Of a stretch of 64,000 nucleotides of DNA, positions 45,390 to 53,267 are shown piece after piece; the first letter of the stretch is position 1, and each line of letters begins with the position of its first letter. The position numbers and the translations under genes are program-made. The notes under the pieces were generated by a model that was not told the origin of the DNA, searched no databases, and saw only the letters and a list, made by a program, of their open reading frames with translations. Source of the stretch: Rugosimonospora sp040255525 (GTDB lineage: Bacteria; Actinomycetota; Actinomycetes; Mycobacteriales; Micromonosporaceae); contig JBDZVD010000019.1 in the NCBI GenBank assembly GCA_040255525.1, forward strand, positions 1 to 64,000, written 5' to 3'.

Positions 45390-46223
45390 GTGTCACCCAC
45401 CGTCACCACGATCACCGATCCGGACGACGAGCGCGTCGCCGACTATCGGGCGCTGACCGACGTCGAGCTGCGCACCCGGTGGGAGCCTCCCAACGGGCTG
45501 TTCATCGCCGAGGGCGAGCTGGTGCTGCGCCGGGCGCTGCGGGCCGGGTACCGGCTGCGCTCCGTGCTGGTGGACGCCAAGCGGGTGGCCGAGGTGACCG
45601 ACGCCGTCGGCGAGGCGGGCGGCGCCGGGGAGGCCCCGTTCTACGCGGGTACCCAGGACGTGCTGGAGAAGGCGACCGGCTTCCACGTGCACCGGGGGGT
45701 ACTGGCCTCGTTCCACCGCCGGCCGCCCGCCTCCTTTGCGGACGTGCTGGCGACCGCGAACCGGGTGGCGATCCTCGAAGACGTCAACAACCACACCAAC
45801 GTCGGGGCCATCTTCCGGGGCGCGGCCGCGCTGGGCATCGACGCGGTACTGCTGTCGCCCTCGTGTGCCGATCCGCTGTACCGGCGCAGCGTACGGGTGA
45901 GCATGGGTGAGGTCTTCGCCGTGCCGTACGCGCGGCTCGAACCGTGGCCCGCGGGGCTGGACACGGTACGCCGGGCGGGATTCTCGGTCCTCGCCCTGAC
46001 ACCGGCGCCGGACGCTCTGCCCATCCAGCGGCTGCCCGACCGGCACCGCCGCCGCCCGGCGCTGCTGCTGGGCGCCGAGGGCGCCGGGCTGTCCCGGTGG
46101 GCGCAGGACGCCAGCGACGCTCGGGTGGTGATCCCGATGCACCGGGGCGTGGACTCGCTCAACGTGGCCGCCGCGGCGGCGGTCGCGTTCTGGGAGCTGT
46201 GCCGGGACGCGGGGGACCGCTGA
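45390..46223 (+). CDS. TrmH/SpoU family RNA 2'-O-methyltransferase
   Basis: 277 residues from GTG 45390. The SPOUT trefoil-knot methyltransferase motifs are present: motif 1 ILEDVNNHTNVGAIFRGAAA (about residues 129-148, with the conserved Asn and Arg), motif 2 LLLGAEGAGLS and motif 3 VVIPMHRGVDSLNVAAAAAV. A substrate-binding N-terminal domain (GLFIAEGELVLRRALRAG) precedes. It probably methylates rRNA or tRNA; the target is unknown. The upstream repeat leaves little room for a promoter. The PucR gene follows after one base. Confidence 0.92.
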   Translation: MSPTVTTITDPDDERVADYRALTDVELRTRWEPPNGLFIAEGELVLRRALRAGYRLRSVLVDAKRVAEVTDAVGEAGGAGEAPFYAGTQDVLEKATGFHVHRGVLASFHRRPPASFADVLATANRVAILEDVNNHTNVGAIFRGAAALGIDAVLLSPSCADPLYRRSVRVSMGEVFAVPYARLEPWPAGLDTVRRAGFSVLALTPAPDALPIQRLPDRHRRRPALLLGAEGAGLSRWAQDASDARVVIPMHRGVDSLNVAAAAAVAFWELCRDAGDR

Positions 46224-46224
46224 G

Positions 46225-47910
46225 GTGTTCCCCACCGTACGGGAGGTGCTCGCGCTCGACTCGTTCCGGCGGGGGGCGCCGCGGGTGGTGGCGGGCGCCG
46301 AGGCGCTGGACTGCCCGGTGCGGTGGGTGCACTCCGCCGAGGTACCCGACATCGCCAGCCTGCTGCGCGGCGGCGAGCTGGTACTCACCACGGGCATCGG
46401 ACTGCCCGCCCAGGACGCCGGGCTGCGCCGGTTCATCGCGGAGCTGGCCGAGGTGGGCTGTGCCGGACTCGTGGTCGAGCTGGGGCGCCGCTACATCGAC
46501 GGGGTACCGCGCAGCATGGTCGTGGCCGCGCAGCGGCACGGGCTGCCGCTGGTGGAGCTGCGCCGGGCCACCCCGTTCATCCAGATCACCGAGGCGGTGC
46601 ACGCACGGGTCCTGGACGCGCAGTTGGATGAGCTGCGTGCCGCCGAGGAGATCCACCAGCGGTTCACCGAGCTGTCCATGGAGGGCGCCGAGCCGGCCGA
46701 GGTCGTGGCGCAGGTGGCGGAGCTGGCCGGCTGCCCGGTGGTGCTGGAGAACCTGAGCCGGCAGGTGCTGGCCTACGACGCGGCCGGCGACCGGGCCGAC
46801 CTGCTGCTCGACGGCTGGGAGCAGCATTCCCGGCAAATCAATGCCAGCGGCCGTACCGGGTACGACCCGGACGCCGGTTGGCTGGTCACCACGGTCGGCG
46901 CGCGGGCGCAGGACTGGGGCCGGCTGCTGCTGCGCTGGCCCGCGTCGGGAACCCCGGTGGCCTCCGGCCAGCGGCCGCCGACCCGGCTGACGATCCTGGT
47001 CGAGCGGGCCGCCTCCACCCTCGCCCTGGGCCGGCTGATCGACCGGGACGCGGAAGGGCTGGAGCGGCAGACCCACCGGACGGTGCTGACCGCGCTCCTG
47101 GACGGTACCCGCCCGGTCGAGGAGGTGACCGTGCGCGCCAAGGCACTCGGCGTACCGCTGGAGCGTCGGCGCCTGGTCGGCGTCGCGGTACGCCAGCGCA
47201 GCCAGCCGCCACCGCCCGGTGACGGCGGGCCGCCGGCACTGCCCCGGCAGCGCGACCTGGCTGAGGCGGTGACCGTCGCGCTGCGCGAGGCGAAGCTGCC
47301 GGGGCTGGTCGGCCCGCTCGACGACCGGTCGGTCGGCGCACTGGTGACGATGAATCCGGGTGCCGACGAGGACGGCGCGCTGGGCGCGTTCGCCGCCGCG
47401 CTGCGCCGGAGCCGGGACGGCCTGATCGTCGCGGCGGGCTCCGGCGTCGACGCCCCCCGCGACGCGCGCCGGTCGCTGACCGAGGCGCGGCAGGTCGCGT
47501 ACGCGGCCCGGCACGACACCCGGCCGCTACCGGTGTTCCGCCCGCCGCACGTCGGCCTCGTCGGGCTGCTCCAGCTGCTGCGCGATGAGCCCCGGCTGCA
47601 GACGTTCGTCGAGCGGGAGTTGGGTGCGTTGCTGGCGCACGACGCCGGGCATCCGAAGGACCCGCTGCTCGGCTCGCTGCGCGCGTACCTGGACAGCGGG
47701 CGCAACAAGTCGGCGGCGGCGGGCGCCGCGCACCTGTCCAGGCCGGCGCTGTACGAGCGGCTGGCCCGCATCGAGCGGATCCTCGACGCGGACCTGGACT
47801 CGGTGGACGCGTGCCTGTCGCTGCACGTGGCGCTGTTGGCGCTGGACGCGATCCGGGACGGCGACGCCTTCCCGGCACGCGAACGCGGACGCGACGCGGG
47901 CCGGTGGTAG
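46225..47910 (+). CDS. PucR family transcriptional regulator
   Basis: 561 residues. The N-terminal PucR domain (TVREVLALDSFRRGAPRVVA, then LLRGGELVLTTGIGLP) occupies roughly the first 125 residues. A GGDEF-like central region follows, and the C-terminal HTH_30 domain (LRAYLDSGRNKSAAAGAAHL, then SRPALYERLARIERILD) binds DNA. PucR-type regulators usually control purine, amino acid or aromatic catabolism; no such genes are adjacent. GTG 46225 begins one base after the methyltransferase stop, an unexpected coupling of functions. Confidence 0.92.
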   Translation: MFPTVREVLALDSFRRGAPRVVAGAEALDCPVRWVHSAEVPDIASLLRGGELVLTTGIGLPAQDAGLRRFIAELAEVGCAGLVVELGRRYIDGVPRSMVVAAQRHGLPLVELRRATPFIQITEAVHARVLDAQLDELRAAEEIHQRFTELSMEGAEPAEVVAQVAELAGCPVVLENLSRQVLAYDAAGDRADLLLDGWEQHSRQINASGRTGYDPDAGWLVTTVGARAQDWGRLLLRWPASGTPVASGQRPPTRLTILVERAASTLALGRLIDRDAEGLERQTHRTVLTALLDGTRPVEEVTVRAKALGVPLERRRLVGVAVRQRSQPPPPGDGGPPALPRQRDLAEAVTVALREAKLPGLVGPLDDRSVGALVTMNPGADEDGALGAFAAALRRSRDGLIVAAGSGVDAPRDARRSLTEARQVAYAARHDTRPLPVFRPPHVGLVGLLQLLRDEPRLQTFVERELGALLAHDAGHPKDPLLGSLRAYLDSGRNKSAAAGAAHLSRPALYERLARIERILDADLDSVDACLSLHVALLALDAIRDGDAFPARERGRDAGRW

Positions 47911-47970
47911 CCGGAGCCGGCGGGAGCGGGCGGTGGCCGGACCCGGAAGCGGGCGGTGGCCGGGTATGAC

Positions 47971-48003
47971 GGAAGCCGCGCCCGTCGGGCGGGCGCGGCT
48001 TCC
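47971..48003. terminator. bidirectional hairpin terminator
   Basis: Perfect 14-bp inverted repeat, ggaagccgcgcccg (47971-47984) with its complement 47990-48003 and a 5-base loop. It lies between the convergent pucR-type gene (stop 47910) and the lysozyme-like gene (stop 48020). Confidence 0.85.
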
Positions 48004-48019
48004 ACCGGCAGGGGCGCGG

Positions 48020-48772
48020 TCAGCGGCCGTCGGCGCCGTGTCCCGCGTGGTAATACCCCTGGACCAGATCGGCCGCCTGCTGCTCCCACTGGGCGTAGGC
48101 CCCACCGAACGCGGAGACCTGGACGTCCTGGGCGGCGTCCGTCAGCGGCAGCTTCTGCCAGTCGGGTACCTGCCGCAGGGCGTTGAGGAACGCGCTGGAC
48201 GCGTACCGCGGATCGGTCAACTGCTGGGGCGTGCCCCAGCCCGACGACGGCCGCTGCTGGAACAGGCCCAGCGAGTCGTGGTCGTTGTTCGCGCCGAGGT
48301 TGCCGAGGTTCTCCAGCTTGCTCTCCTGCAGCGAGGTGGCCACAGCGATCACCGCGGCGCGCGGCGGCAGGTGCTTGGCGTTGGCGGTGGCCACGATGGT
48401 GTTCGCGTTGTCGATCTGGGCCTTGTTCAGGCTGATCATCGACTGGGTCGACGGATCCGGCGCACCGTTCGGCATGAGCTGGGCCGGGGCCGGCTGGCCG
48501 CCGGGCGATTCGCCGGTCACCGCGTTGGCCGCGGCCGTGGCCGGGCTGGTGCCGGACGGCGTGGCGTCCGTAGTCGCCGCGACTCCGGTCAGCGGACCGG
48601 CGGCCAGGCCGGCGACCAGGGCGACGGACGCGGCCGCCCGCTTCGGGTTCTTCGCGAAGCGCGGCAGCAGGTGCCCGACCCGGGGACGGCTCGCGGCGAT
48701 TGCCACGGCGGCACGCTTCGAGCTTGTGGCGAAGTCAGGCAGCAGGTGTTGGATGCGGAGGTTATTCAGCAC
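48020..48772 (-). CDS. secreted lysozyme/transglycosylase-like protein with a duplicated N-terminus
   Basis: 250 residues from GTG 48772, with aaagga about 10 bases upstream. Residues 9-22 (HLLPDFATSSKRAA) recur at 34-47 (HLLPRFAKNPKRAA), a 25-residue duplication before the secretion helix (SVALVAGLAAGPLTGVAA). After an Ala/Pro/Thr linker, the C-terminal 130 residues look lysozyme-like: AVIAVATSLQESKLENLGNL with the candidate catalytic Glu, SLGLFQQRPSSGWGT and WQKLPLTDAAQDVQ. It probably acts on the cell wall. An alternative in-frame start at 48826 would add 18 basic residues. Confidence 0.8.
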   Translation of the reverse strand: MLNNLRIQHLLPDFATSSKRAAVAIAASRPRVGHLLPRFAKNPKRAAASVALVAGLAAGPLTGVAATTDATPSGTSPATAAANAVTGESPGGQPAPAQLMPNGAPDPSTQSMISLNKAQIDNANTIVATANAKHLPPRAAVIAVATSLQESKLENLGNLGANNDHDSLGLFQQRPSSGWGTPQQLTDPRYASSAFLNALRQVPDWQKLPLTDAAQDVQVSAFGGAYAQWEQQAADLVQGYYHAGHGADGR

Positions 48773-49038
48773 TTGCGCTTTTCCTTTCTTGGCCGTGGAC
48801 AGTTTCCAACGGCGGCGGGTCGCCAATCATTCCGGGCTCTGAGCTGCGCGTATGCGGATTCCGATCGCGGGCATTCGGAACAGCTGGCGCATGCGGAATG
48901 AGTTGCCCGATGGTGCGCGAGGTGCGATTTCCGGTTCGACCTGAACGGTTTCGGACGGCACGACACATATTCGTTAGAAGCAATAGGAGAACAACGTCCA
49001 TCGTGCGCGCCGAACTCGGCGACGCGCACACGGCCGTC
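48773..49038. other. long 5' region of the lysozyme-like gene
   Basis: About 265 bp without a gene I can support. It is less GC-rich than its surroundings and includes TTGTTC and an AT-rich TAACGAATAT (minus strand, around 48965-48990), which could be promoter parts. I looked for c-di-AMP riboswitch hallmarks, which often precede such genes, and did not find them. Confidence 0.4.
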
Positions 49039-49166
49039 TCAGGCGAGTACCGGATAGAGGTCGGTCAGGTCGCCGGCCAGTGCGTCTTGACCGCGCGGGA
49101 CACGTCGTCCACCAGGACCTCGTGCCGGCCCTCCGCGAGTGCGCCCACTGGCGAGAAGTAAACCGG
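49039..49166 (-). pseudogene. short-chain dehydrogenase C-terminal remnant
   Basis: On the minus strand SPVGALAEGRHEVLVDDVSR and AVKTH run in one frame; then a one-base shift gives LAGDLTDLYPVLA and the stop at 49039. This is the usual end of a family of SDR enzymes (EVLVDDVSR, then AxLxGDLxxLYP). All of the Rossmann fold and the active site is missing: only 18 bp separate it from the TetR remnant start on the other strand. Confidence 0.6.
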
Positions 49167-49183
49167 TCGGTACCGTGGGAGCC

Positions 49184-49479
49184 GTGACGACGAAGACCAC
49201 CGACGCCTCGACCGGGCGCGGCGGCCGGGGCGCCCGGGAACGGATCCTGCGCGCGGCGACCGACCTGTTCTACGAGCAGGGCATCGTCAACACGCGTTCA
49301 TCGACACGCTGATCCAGCTGTCGGCCAAGGCCGGAGCGCGCGACCCGGATGCCCTGGGGCACCAGCTCGCGGTGCTCTGCGACGGCGCGGCGGCGCAGGG
49401 CGGCGCACTGCACTCGGACGAACCGGCCCGCCATGCCCGGGCGGCGGTGGCCATCCTGATCGACCCGGCCCCCGCCTGA
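49184..49479 (+). pseudogene. TetR regulator remnant with internal deletion
   Basis: GTG 49184 begins a normal TetR N-terminus (GARERILRAATDLFYEQGIV, then NT) that breaks off inside the HTH and hits a stop after RSSTR. In another frame the sequence resumes with a TetR-type C-terminus: FIDTLIQLSAKAGARDPDAL, GHQLAVLCDGAAAQGGAL, ending PAPA at 49479. Some 100-120 codons, including the recognition helix, are missing at the junction near 49297. It is head-to-head with the SDR remnant: a decayed regulator/target pair. Confidence 0.7.
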
Positions 49480-49713
49480 CGCGGATGCCCGACGCCGACT
49501 TGCACCCCGGACGGGTACGGTCGTCGCCCACCCGAGCGGGTACCCGCGCACGTCCCGGTACGCGCGCGCCGTCGGGGGCAACCCCCGGGCCGGTACGGCC
49601 GGCGTCGCGGGCGCCCGCGGACCGGCGGCCTTCACAGCGGACGGCACCCGACCCGGATGGGCCTACGGCTGGCGCGATAGTCGGGCACGAGCCAGCGGGC
49701 GCGCCGGTCCGGG
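49480..49713. other. gene-free stretch
   Basis: No gene is supported. The sequence is GC-rich, with repeated GGTAC and Pro/Arg-coding triplets in all frames. It appears to be decayed or spacer DNA between the TetR remnant and the DUF397 gene. Confidence 0.5.
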
Positions 49714-49776
49714 GCGCCGGTCAGTGGTGCGCCGGTCAGTGGCGCCCCGGTCCGGTCAGTGGCCAGCCGTCAGTGG
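49714..49776. repeat. four short direct repeats at the DUF397 3' end
   Basis: gcgccggtcagtgg occurs at 49714-49727 and 49729-49742, ccggtcagtgg at 49752-49762, and a diverged ccagccgtcagtgg ends at 49776. The last copy overlaps the stop codon of DUF397 (49770-49772). Confidence 0.75.
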
Positions 49777-49964
49777 TCGAAGTGGCCGGCGCGGACCGCC
49801 GCGATGAAGTCCCGCCAGGAGTGCGGGGCGAAGGACAGCACCGGGCCGCCTCGGTCCTTGGTGTCGCGGACCTGCACGGCGCCGGTCGCCCGCCGTACCT
49901 CCACGCAGGAACCGTTCGTGCTGCTGCGGCTGCTCTTGCGCCATTGTGCGGTGAGAACGGACAT
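49770..49964 (-). CDS. DUF397 domain protein
   Basis: 64 residues. The DUF397 pattern is complete: WRKSSRSSTNGSCVEVRR, VQVRDTKDRGGPVLSFAP and WRDFIAAVRAGHFD. ATG 49964 is preceded by GGAGG at 8 bases; an in-frame ATG at 49973 would overlap it. These small proteins are typically encoded next to Scr1-type HTH regulators in actinomycetes and are thought to be regulated partners; that gene lies 21 bp upstream here. Their mode of action is not settled. Confidence 0.92.
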   Translation of the reverse strand: MSVLTAQWRKSSRSSTNGSCVEVRRATGAVQVRDTKDRGGPVLSFAPHSWRDFIAAVRAGHFDH

Positions 49965-49985
49965 GTGTCTCACCTCCTCGAACGC

Positions 49986-50864
49986 TCAGCTCAGCTCGTC
50001 GACCGCCCGGGCGATGCGCTCCCGCGATGAGGACGGACTGAGTGCATTGGCTAATAAGTGTTCAAATACCACGTTATACCAGCGTGCGTCCTCGGATTCG
50101 GCGAAAATGTCCCCAGTGACCCCCTCGACGTACACCACGTCCGGGTCCCCCTCGGCGGCGAACTTGATCACGGTGAACGAGCCGACCATGCCCGGATGGG
50201 CACCCGCCGTGAACGGCACGATCTGTACCGTCACGTTCGGTAGTTCGGCGGCCTGGAGCAGGTACGCGAGCTGCCCGCGCAGCACATCCTGGCCGCCGAT
50301 GTGCCGGTGCAGCACGGACTCGTCGAAGATCGCCCACAACTCCAACGGCCGGCCCGGCTCCGCCGGCTCGGACGGGGGTGCCAGCAGTGCGCTCTGCCGG
50401 GCCAGCCGCACCTTGACCCGCCGGTCGACGGCGTCGGCGTCCAGTACCGGCAGCCCGGCGCGGAACAGCGCCCGCGCGTACGCCTCGGTCTGTAGCAGGC
50501 CGTGTACGGTCAGCGTCTCGTACACCTGCAGCCGGGCGGCCTCCGCCTCGAACCCGATGTAGGTCGCGTACGGCCCGGACAGCGAGTCGGCGTACTTGCT
50601 CCACCAGCCGCGCTGCTTGCCCTCCCGGGCCAGGGCGCTCAGTTCGGCGCGCAGGTTGGTGTCCGAGACCTGGAAGAGATCGAGCAGGTCGGTGAGGTCC
50701 CGGCCGCGCAGGCCGACCCGTCCGGTCTCCACCCGGCTCACCCAGGAACCGGACCGCTCCACAGCGGCGCCGACCTGCTCACCGGTGAGCCCCTGCCGTT
50801 CCCGCAGGCTGCGCAGGATCAGACCCAGGCGCCGCCGTCGTACCGTAGGACTGCCAATCGCCAT
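49986..50864 (-). CDS. Scr1-type HTH regulator (XRE plus DUF5753)
   Basis: 292 residues. An XRE-like HTH at the N-terminus (LILRSLRERQGLTGEQVGAA, then ERSGSWVSRVETGRVG, about residues 14-50), then the DUF5753 domain: YIGFEAEAARLQVYETLTVH, LLQTEAYARALFRAG and VTVQIVPFTAGAHPGMVGSF. This is the Scr1/Bld-type regulator found in large numbers in actinomycete genomes, commonly with DUF397. ATG 50864. It probably controls its own operon. Confidence 0.93.
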   Translation of the reverse strand: MAIGSPTVRRRRLGLILRSLRERQGLTGEQVGAAVERSGSWVSRVETGRVGLRGRDLTDLLDLFQVSDTNLRAELSALAREGKQRGWWSKYADSLSGPYATYIGFEAEAARLQVYETLTVHGLLQTEAYARALFRAGLPVLDADAVDRRVKVRLARQSALLAPPSEPAEPGRPLELWAIFDESVLHRHIGGQDVLRGQLAYLLQAAELPNVTVQIVPFTAGAHPGMVGSFTVIKFAAEGDPDVVYVEGVTGDIFAESEDARWYNVVFEHLLANALSPSSSRERIARAVDELS

Positions 50865-51020
50865 GGCGGACAGTGTGCTCGGCGTCGCCGTGCGCAAGCA
50901 AGGTTCATGCCTCGGCGGGTTTGACCTGTTCGCCTGGCCTCTCCGCGCACGCCCGGAACCGGTCCGTGGCGCAGGCGAACACCGCGTGGTGGGTTTTGGG
51001 CCGGGCGCGGCGGGAGCATT
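50865..51020. other. intergenic region divergent from the Scr1-type gene
   Basis: No gene is supported. The minus-strand promoter of the HTH gene must lie here; I do not see clear -35 and -10 boxes. Confidence 0.4.
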
Positions 51021-51150
51021 GGGCGGGCTGTACGGCCACACGCTGCGGATCGGACCGCCGCTGGCGCCGAGCGCCGGCGAGGTCCGCCAGGGATTGGAAA
51101 TTCTTACCACGGAGATCGCCCGCATGGGCCGGGAGGGCAGCCGGTTCTGA
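51021..51150 (+). pseudogene. class III aminotransferase C-terminal fragment
   Basis: GGLYGHTLRIGPPLAPSAGE followed by VRQGLEILTTEIARM and a stop at 51148-51150 resembles the last strand and helix of class III (ornithine/aspartate-type) aminotransferases, where (V/L)xRxxPPL is followed by a helix. There is no PLP site or any other part of the enzyme upstream, where the Scr1-type gene begins on the other strand. The similarity is short, so confidence is limited. Confidence 0.45.
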
Positions 51151-51421
51151 TCGTGTGGGGGTCCGCGAGGCCATCGCCCCCTGCCGCGGGCGGCAGCGGC
51201 ACCATCGGCGCGTCCGGCCGGAATCGTCCGGCCGCACCCCGGCGGTGCCGGCAGTCGGGTACCGCCCGGAGTCCGGCCCGCCGCCGGTGCCGCCGTTGCC
51301 ATCACCGCTCCGGCGTGGGCGGATATCGCTCGTCCCGGGTGCCACCCTCCGACGTGGACTGTCCCGGTCGGGTGGCCGCGGCCGTGCCGGCGGGCGGTCG
51401 GGGCGGGCCGGGGAAGGTAAC
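51151..51421. other. gene-free stretch upstream of the sugar operon
   Basis: GC-rich 270 bp with no supported gene or clear structure; it ends where base composition changes abruptly to AT-rich at the murR promoter. Confidence 0.45.
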
Positions 51422-51497
51422 AAGTTTGAAAACTTCGCCCGTCTTCTTGACAAGGAGTGGGCCTCAGTAAGAAATTTTACCACTAACAGTTAACAGT
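51422..51497 (+). promoter_or_regulatory. promoter and operators of the murR-ngc operon
   Basis: Unusually AT-rich. TTGACA (51447-51452) is a consensus -35 box; the -10 box is less certain (around 51468-51475). aagtttgaaaactt (51422-51435) is an inverted repeat with 6-bp arms, and actaacagttaacagt (51482-51497) holds the direct repeat TAACAG. These are likely binding sites for the MurR/RpiR protein or a global sugar regulator. I do not see a DasR-type site. Confidence 0.6.
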
Positions 51498-51519
51498 CTT
51501 TGTTGAAAGGCGGCGCGGG

Positions 51520-52473
51520 ATGACCGAGCAGGAGACCACCGTCGCGGGTACCGCGGTGGTCGACTCGCACGTCACGTCGCCGTCCATCCCGGCACCCGAA
51601 GGCGTGCTGGTGCGGGTACGCGCGCGGCTGCCGGAATTCACCGGCGCGCTGCAGCGGGTCGCCGAACTGGTGCTCAGCGACCCGGCGGGCGCGGCCCGGG
51701 CGACCATCGTCGAGCTGGCCGAGCGCAGCGGCACGTCGCCGGCCACGGTCACCCGCTTCTGCCGCGCTCTGGGCTTCGAGGGCTATTCCGACCTGCGGCT
51801 GGGCATCGCCGGCGAGACCGGCCGGGCGGCCCGCTCCGCGGGGTGGAGCGTGGACATCGGCCGGGAGATCCAGCCGACCGATCCACTGGACCGGGTGCTG
51901 CAGCAGATCATCGCGGCGGACACCCGGGCTCTGGCCGACACGGCCGCCGTGCTGGATCTCGCCGCGCTCGAGCGCGCCGCGGACGCGCTGGCCGCCTCGC
52001 GCCGGGTCGACCTGTACGGCATCGGCGGCAGCGGGCTGGTCGGCGCCGAGATGCAGCTGTGCCTGCACCGCATCGGGCTGGCCGCCTGGTCGTGGACGGA
52101 CCTGCACAACGGGCTGGCCAGCGCCGCGCTGCTGGGCTCGGGTGACGTGGCGATCGGCATCTCGCACAGCGGACAGACCCGGGAGACCATCGAGGTGCTC
52201 GCCGAGGCGGGCAGCCACGGCGCCACCACGGTCGCGTTGACCAGCATCCCCCGCTCGGCGCTGGCCGAGATCGCCGACATCGTGCTGATCCATGCCATGC
52301 AGCCGACCGCGTTCCGCACCGACGCGCTGTCCGGCCGCCACCCTCAGCTGGTCGTGCTCGACCTGCTCTACATCGCCGTCGCGCAGCGGACCCATGACCG
52401 GTCCCACGCGGCCTTTCAGGCCACGGCACGGGCCGTGGCCGGGCACTGGGCGGCGAAGGAGGAGGGGGAGTGA
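51520..52473 (+). CDS. MurR/RpiR family sugar-responsive regulator
   Basis: 317 residues. An N-terminal HTH of RpiR type (ATIVELAERSGTSPATVTRF, then CRALGFEGYSDLRLGI, about residues 68-103) and a C-terminal SIS sugar-phosphate-binding domain (LYGIGGSGLVGAEMQLCLHR and VAIGISHSGQTRETIEVL). The effector is probably an amino-sugar phosphate such as GlcNAc-6-P or MurNAc-6-P. It heads the operon and overlaps the SIS gene by 4 bp, so it is a local, autoregulated controller of ngcEFG. Confidence 0.93.
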   Translation: MTEQETTVAGTAVVDSHVTSPSIPAPEGVLVRVRARLPEFTGALQRVAELVLSDPAGAARATIVELAERSGTSPATVTRFCRALGFEGYSDLRLGIAGETGRAARSAGWSVDIGREIQPTDPLDRVLQQIIAADTRALADTAAVLDLAALERAADALAASRRVDLYGIGGSGLVGAEMQLCLHRIGLAAWSWTDLHNGLASAALLGSGDVAIGISHSGQTRETIEVLAEAGSHGATTVALTSIPRSALAEIADIVLIHAMQPTAFRTDALSGRHPQLVVLDLLYIAVAQRTHDRSHAAFQATARAVAGHWAAKEEGE

Positions 52474-53246
52474 CCACGCTGGACAGGGACGGTGCCACGG
52501 TGAGCGCGCGGGCGTTCGCCGAGGCCGCCCGGGCGGTCATCGACCGGGTCGTGGTCGACAGCAGGGATCAGGTGACCCGGGCCGTCGACCTGATCGCCTC
52601 GGCGCTGCGGGCCGGCGGCGTGTTGCAGGCGTTCGGCACCGGCCACTCGGAAGCGCTGGCCATGGAACTCGTCGGCCGGGCCGGTGGCCTGGTACCCACC
52701 AACAAGATCTCGCTGCGGGACGTCGTAATGTTCGGCGACGCTCCGCGAGAGGTGCTGCACGACGAGAAGCTCGAACGAGATCCGGCGATCGCCCACCAGC
52801 TCTACGCGCTCGCCGCGCCGTGCCCCGAGGACGTGTTCGTGGTCGCGTCGAACTCGGGCATCAACGGCTGCATCGTCGAGTTCGCACTGCTGGTCAAGCA
52901 GCACGCACATCCGCTCATCGCCATCACCTCGGCCGAGCACACCGCACGGGTGGCGCCACGACACCCGTCCGGCCGCCGGCTTGCCGAGATCGCCGATGTC
53001 GTACTGGACAACGGCGCGCCGTACGGCGACGCACTGCTGCCCCTACCCGGCGGCGGCACGGTCGGCGCCATCTCCTCGATCACCTCGGCCCTACTCGGGC
53101 AGTTGGTGGCCGTCGAGGTGGCACGGCAGCTCCAGGATGCTGGCCAGGTACCCCCGATCTACCTGTCCGCAAATGTCCCCGGAGGGGACGAGCACAACAC
53201 CACCCTCGAGTCGCGGTACGCCGGTCGCATCCGGCGCACGGCCTGA
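52470..53246 (+). CDS. SIS-domain phosphosugar-binding protein
   Basis: 258 residues, single SIS domain: GGVLQAFGTGHSEALAMELV near residue 48, VFVVASNSGINGCIVEFALL near 125, and ITSAEHTARVAPRHPSGRRL. It resembles the UPF0309/SIS proteins that accompany sugar transporters and may isomerise or sense amino-sugar phosphates. The first 25 residues are an N-terminal helix. GTG 52470 overlaps the murR stop; ngcE follows 21 bp downstream. The reaction is inferred from its neighbours only. Confidence 0.88.
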   Translation: MTTLDRDGATVSARAFAEAARAVIDRVVVDSRDQVTRAVDLIASALRAGGVLQAFGTGHSEALAMELVGRAGGLVPTNKISLRDVVMFGDAPREVLHDEKLERDPAIAHQLYALAAPCPEDVFVVASNSGINGCIVEFALLVKQHAHPLIAITSAEHTARVAPRHPSGRRLAEIADVVLDNGAPYGDALLPLPGGGTVGAISSITSALLGQLVAVEVARQLQDAGQVPPIYLSANVPGGDEHNTTLESRYAGRIRRTA

Positions 53247-53267
53247 CCCGATCCCAAGGAGACACGG

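Noticed and set aside
48773..49038. Possible c-di-AMP riboswitch before the lysozyme-like gene.
   Set aside because: Long leaders before cell-wall hydrolases often hold one, but the characteristic conserved segments were not found by eye. A covariance-model search would settle it.
49485..50030. 181-codon plus-strand ORF over the DUF397 gene.
   Set aside because: Thr/Arg/Pro-rich shadow; DUF397 on the minus strand is clear and has its own ribosome-binding site.
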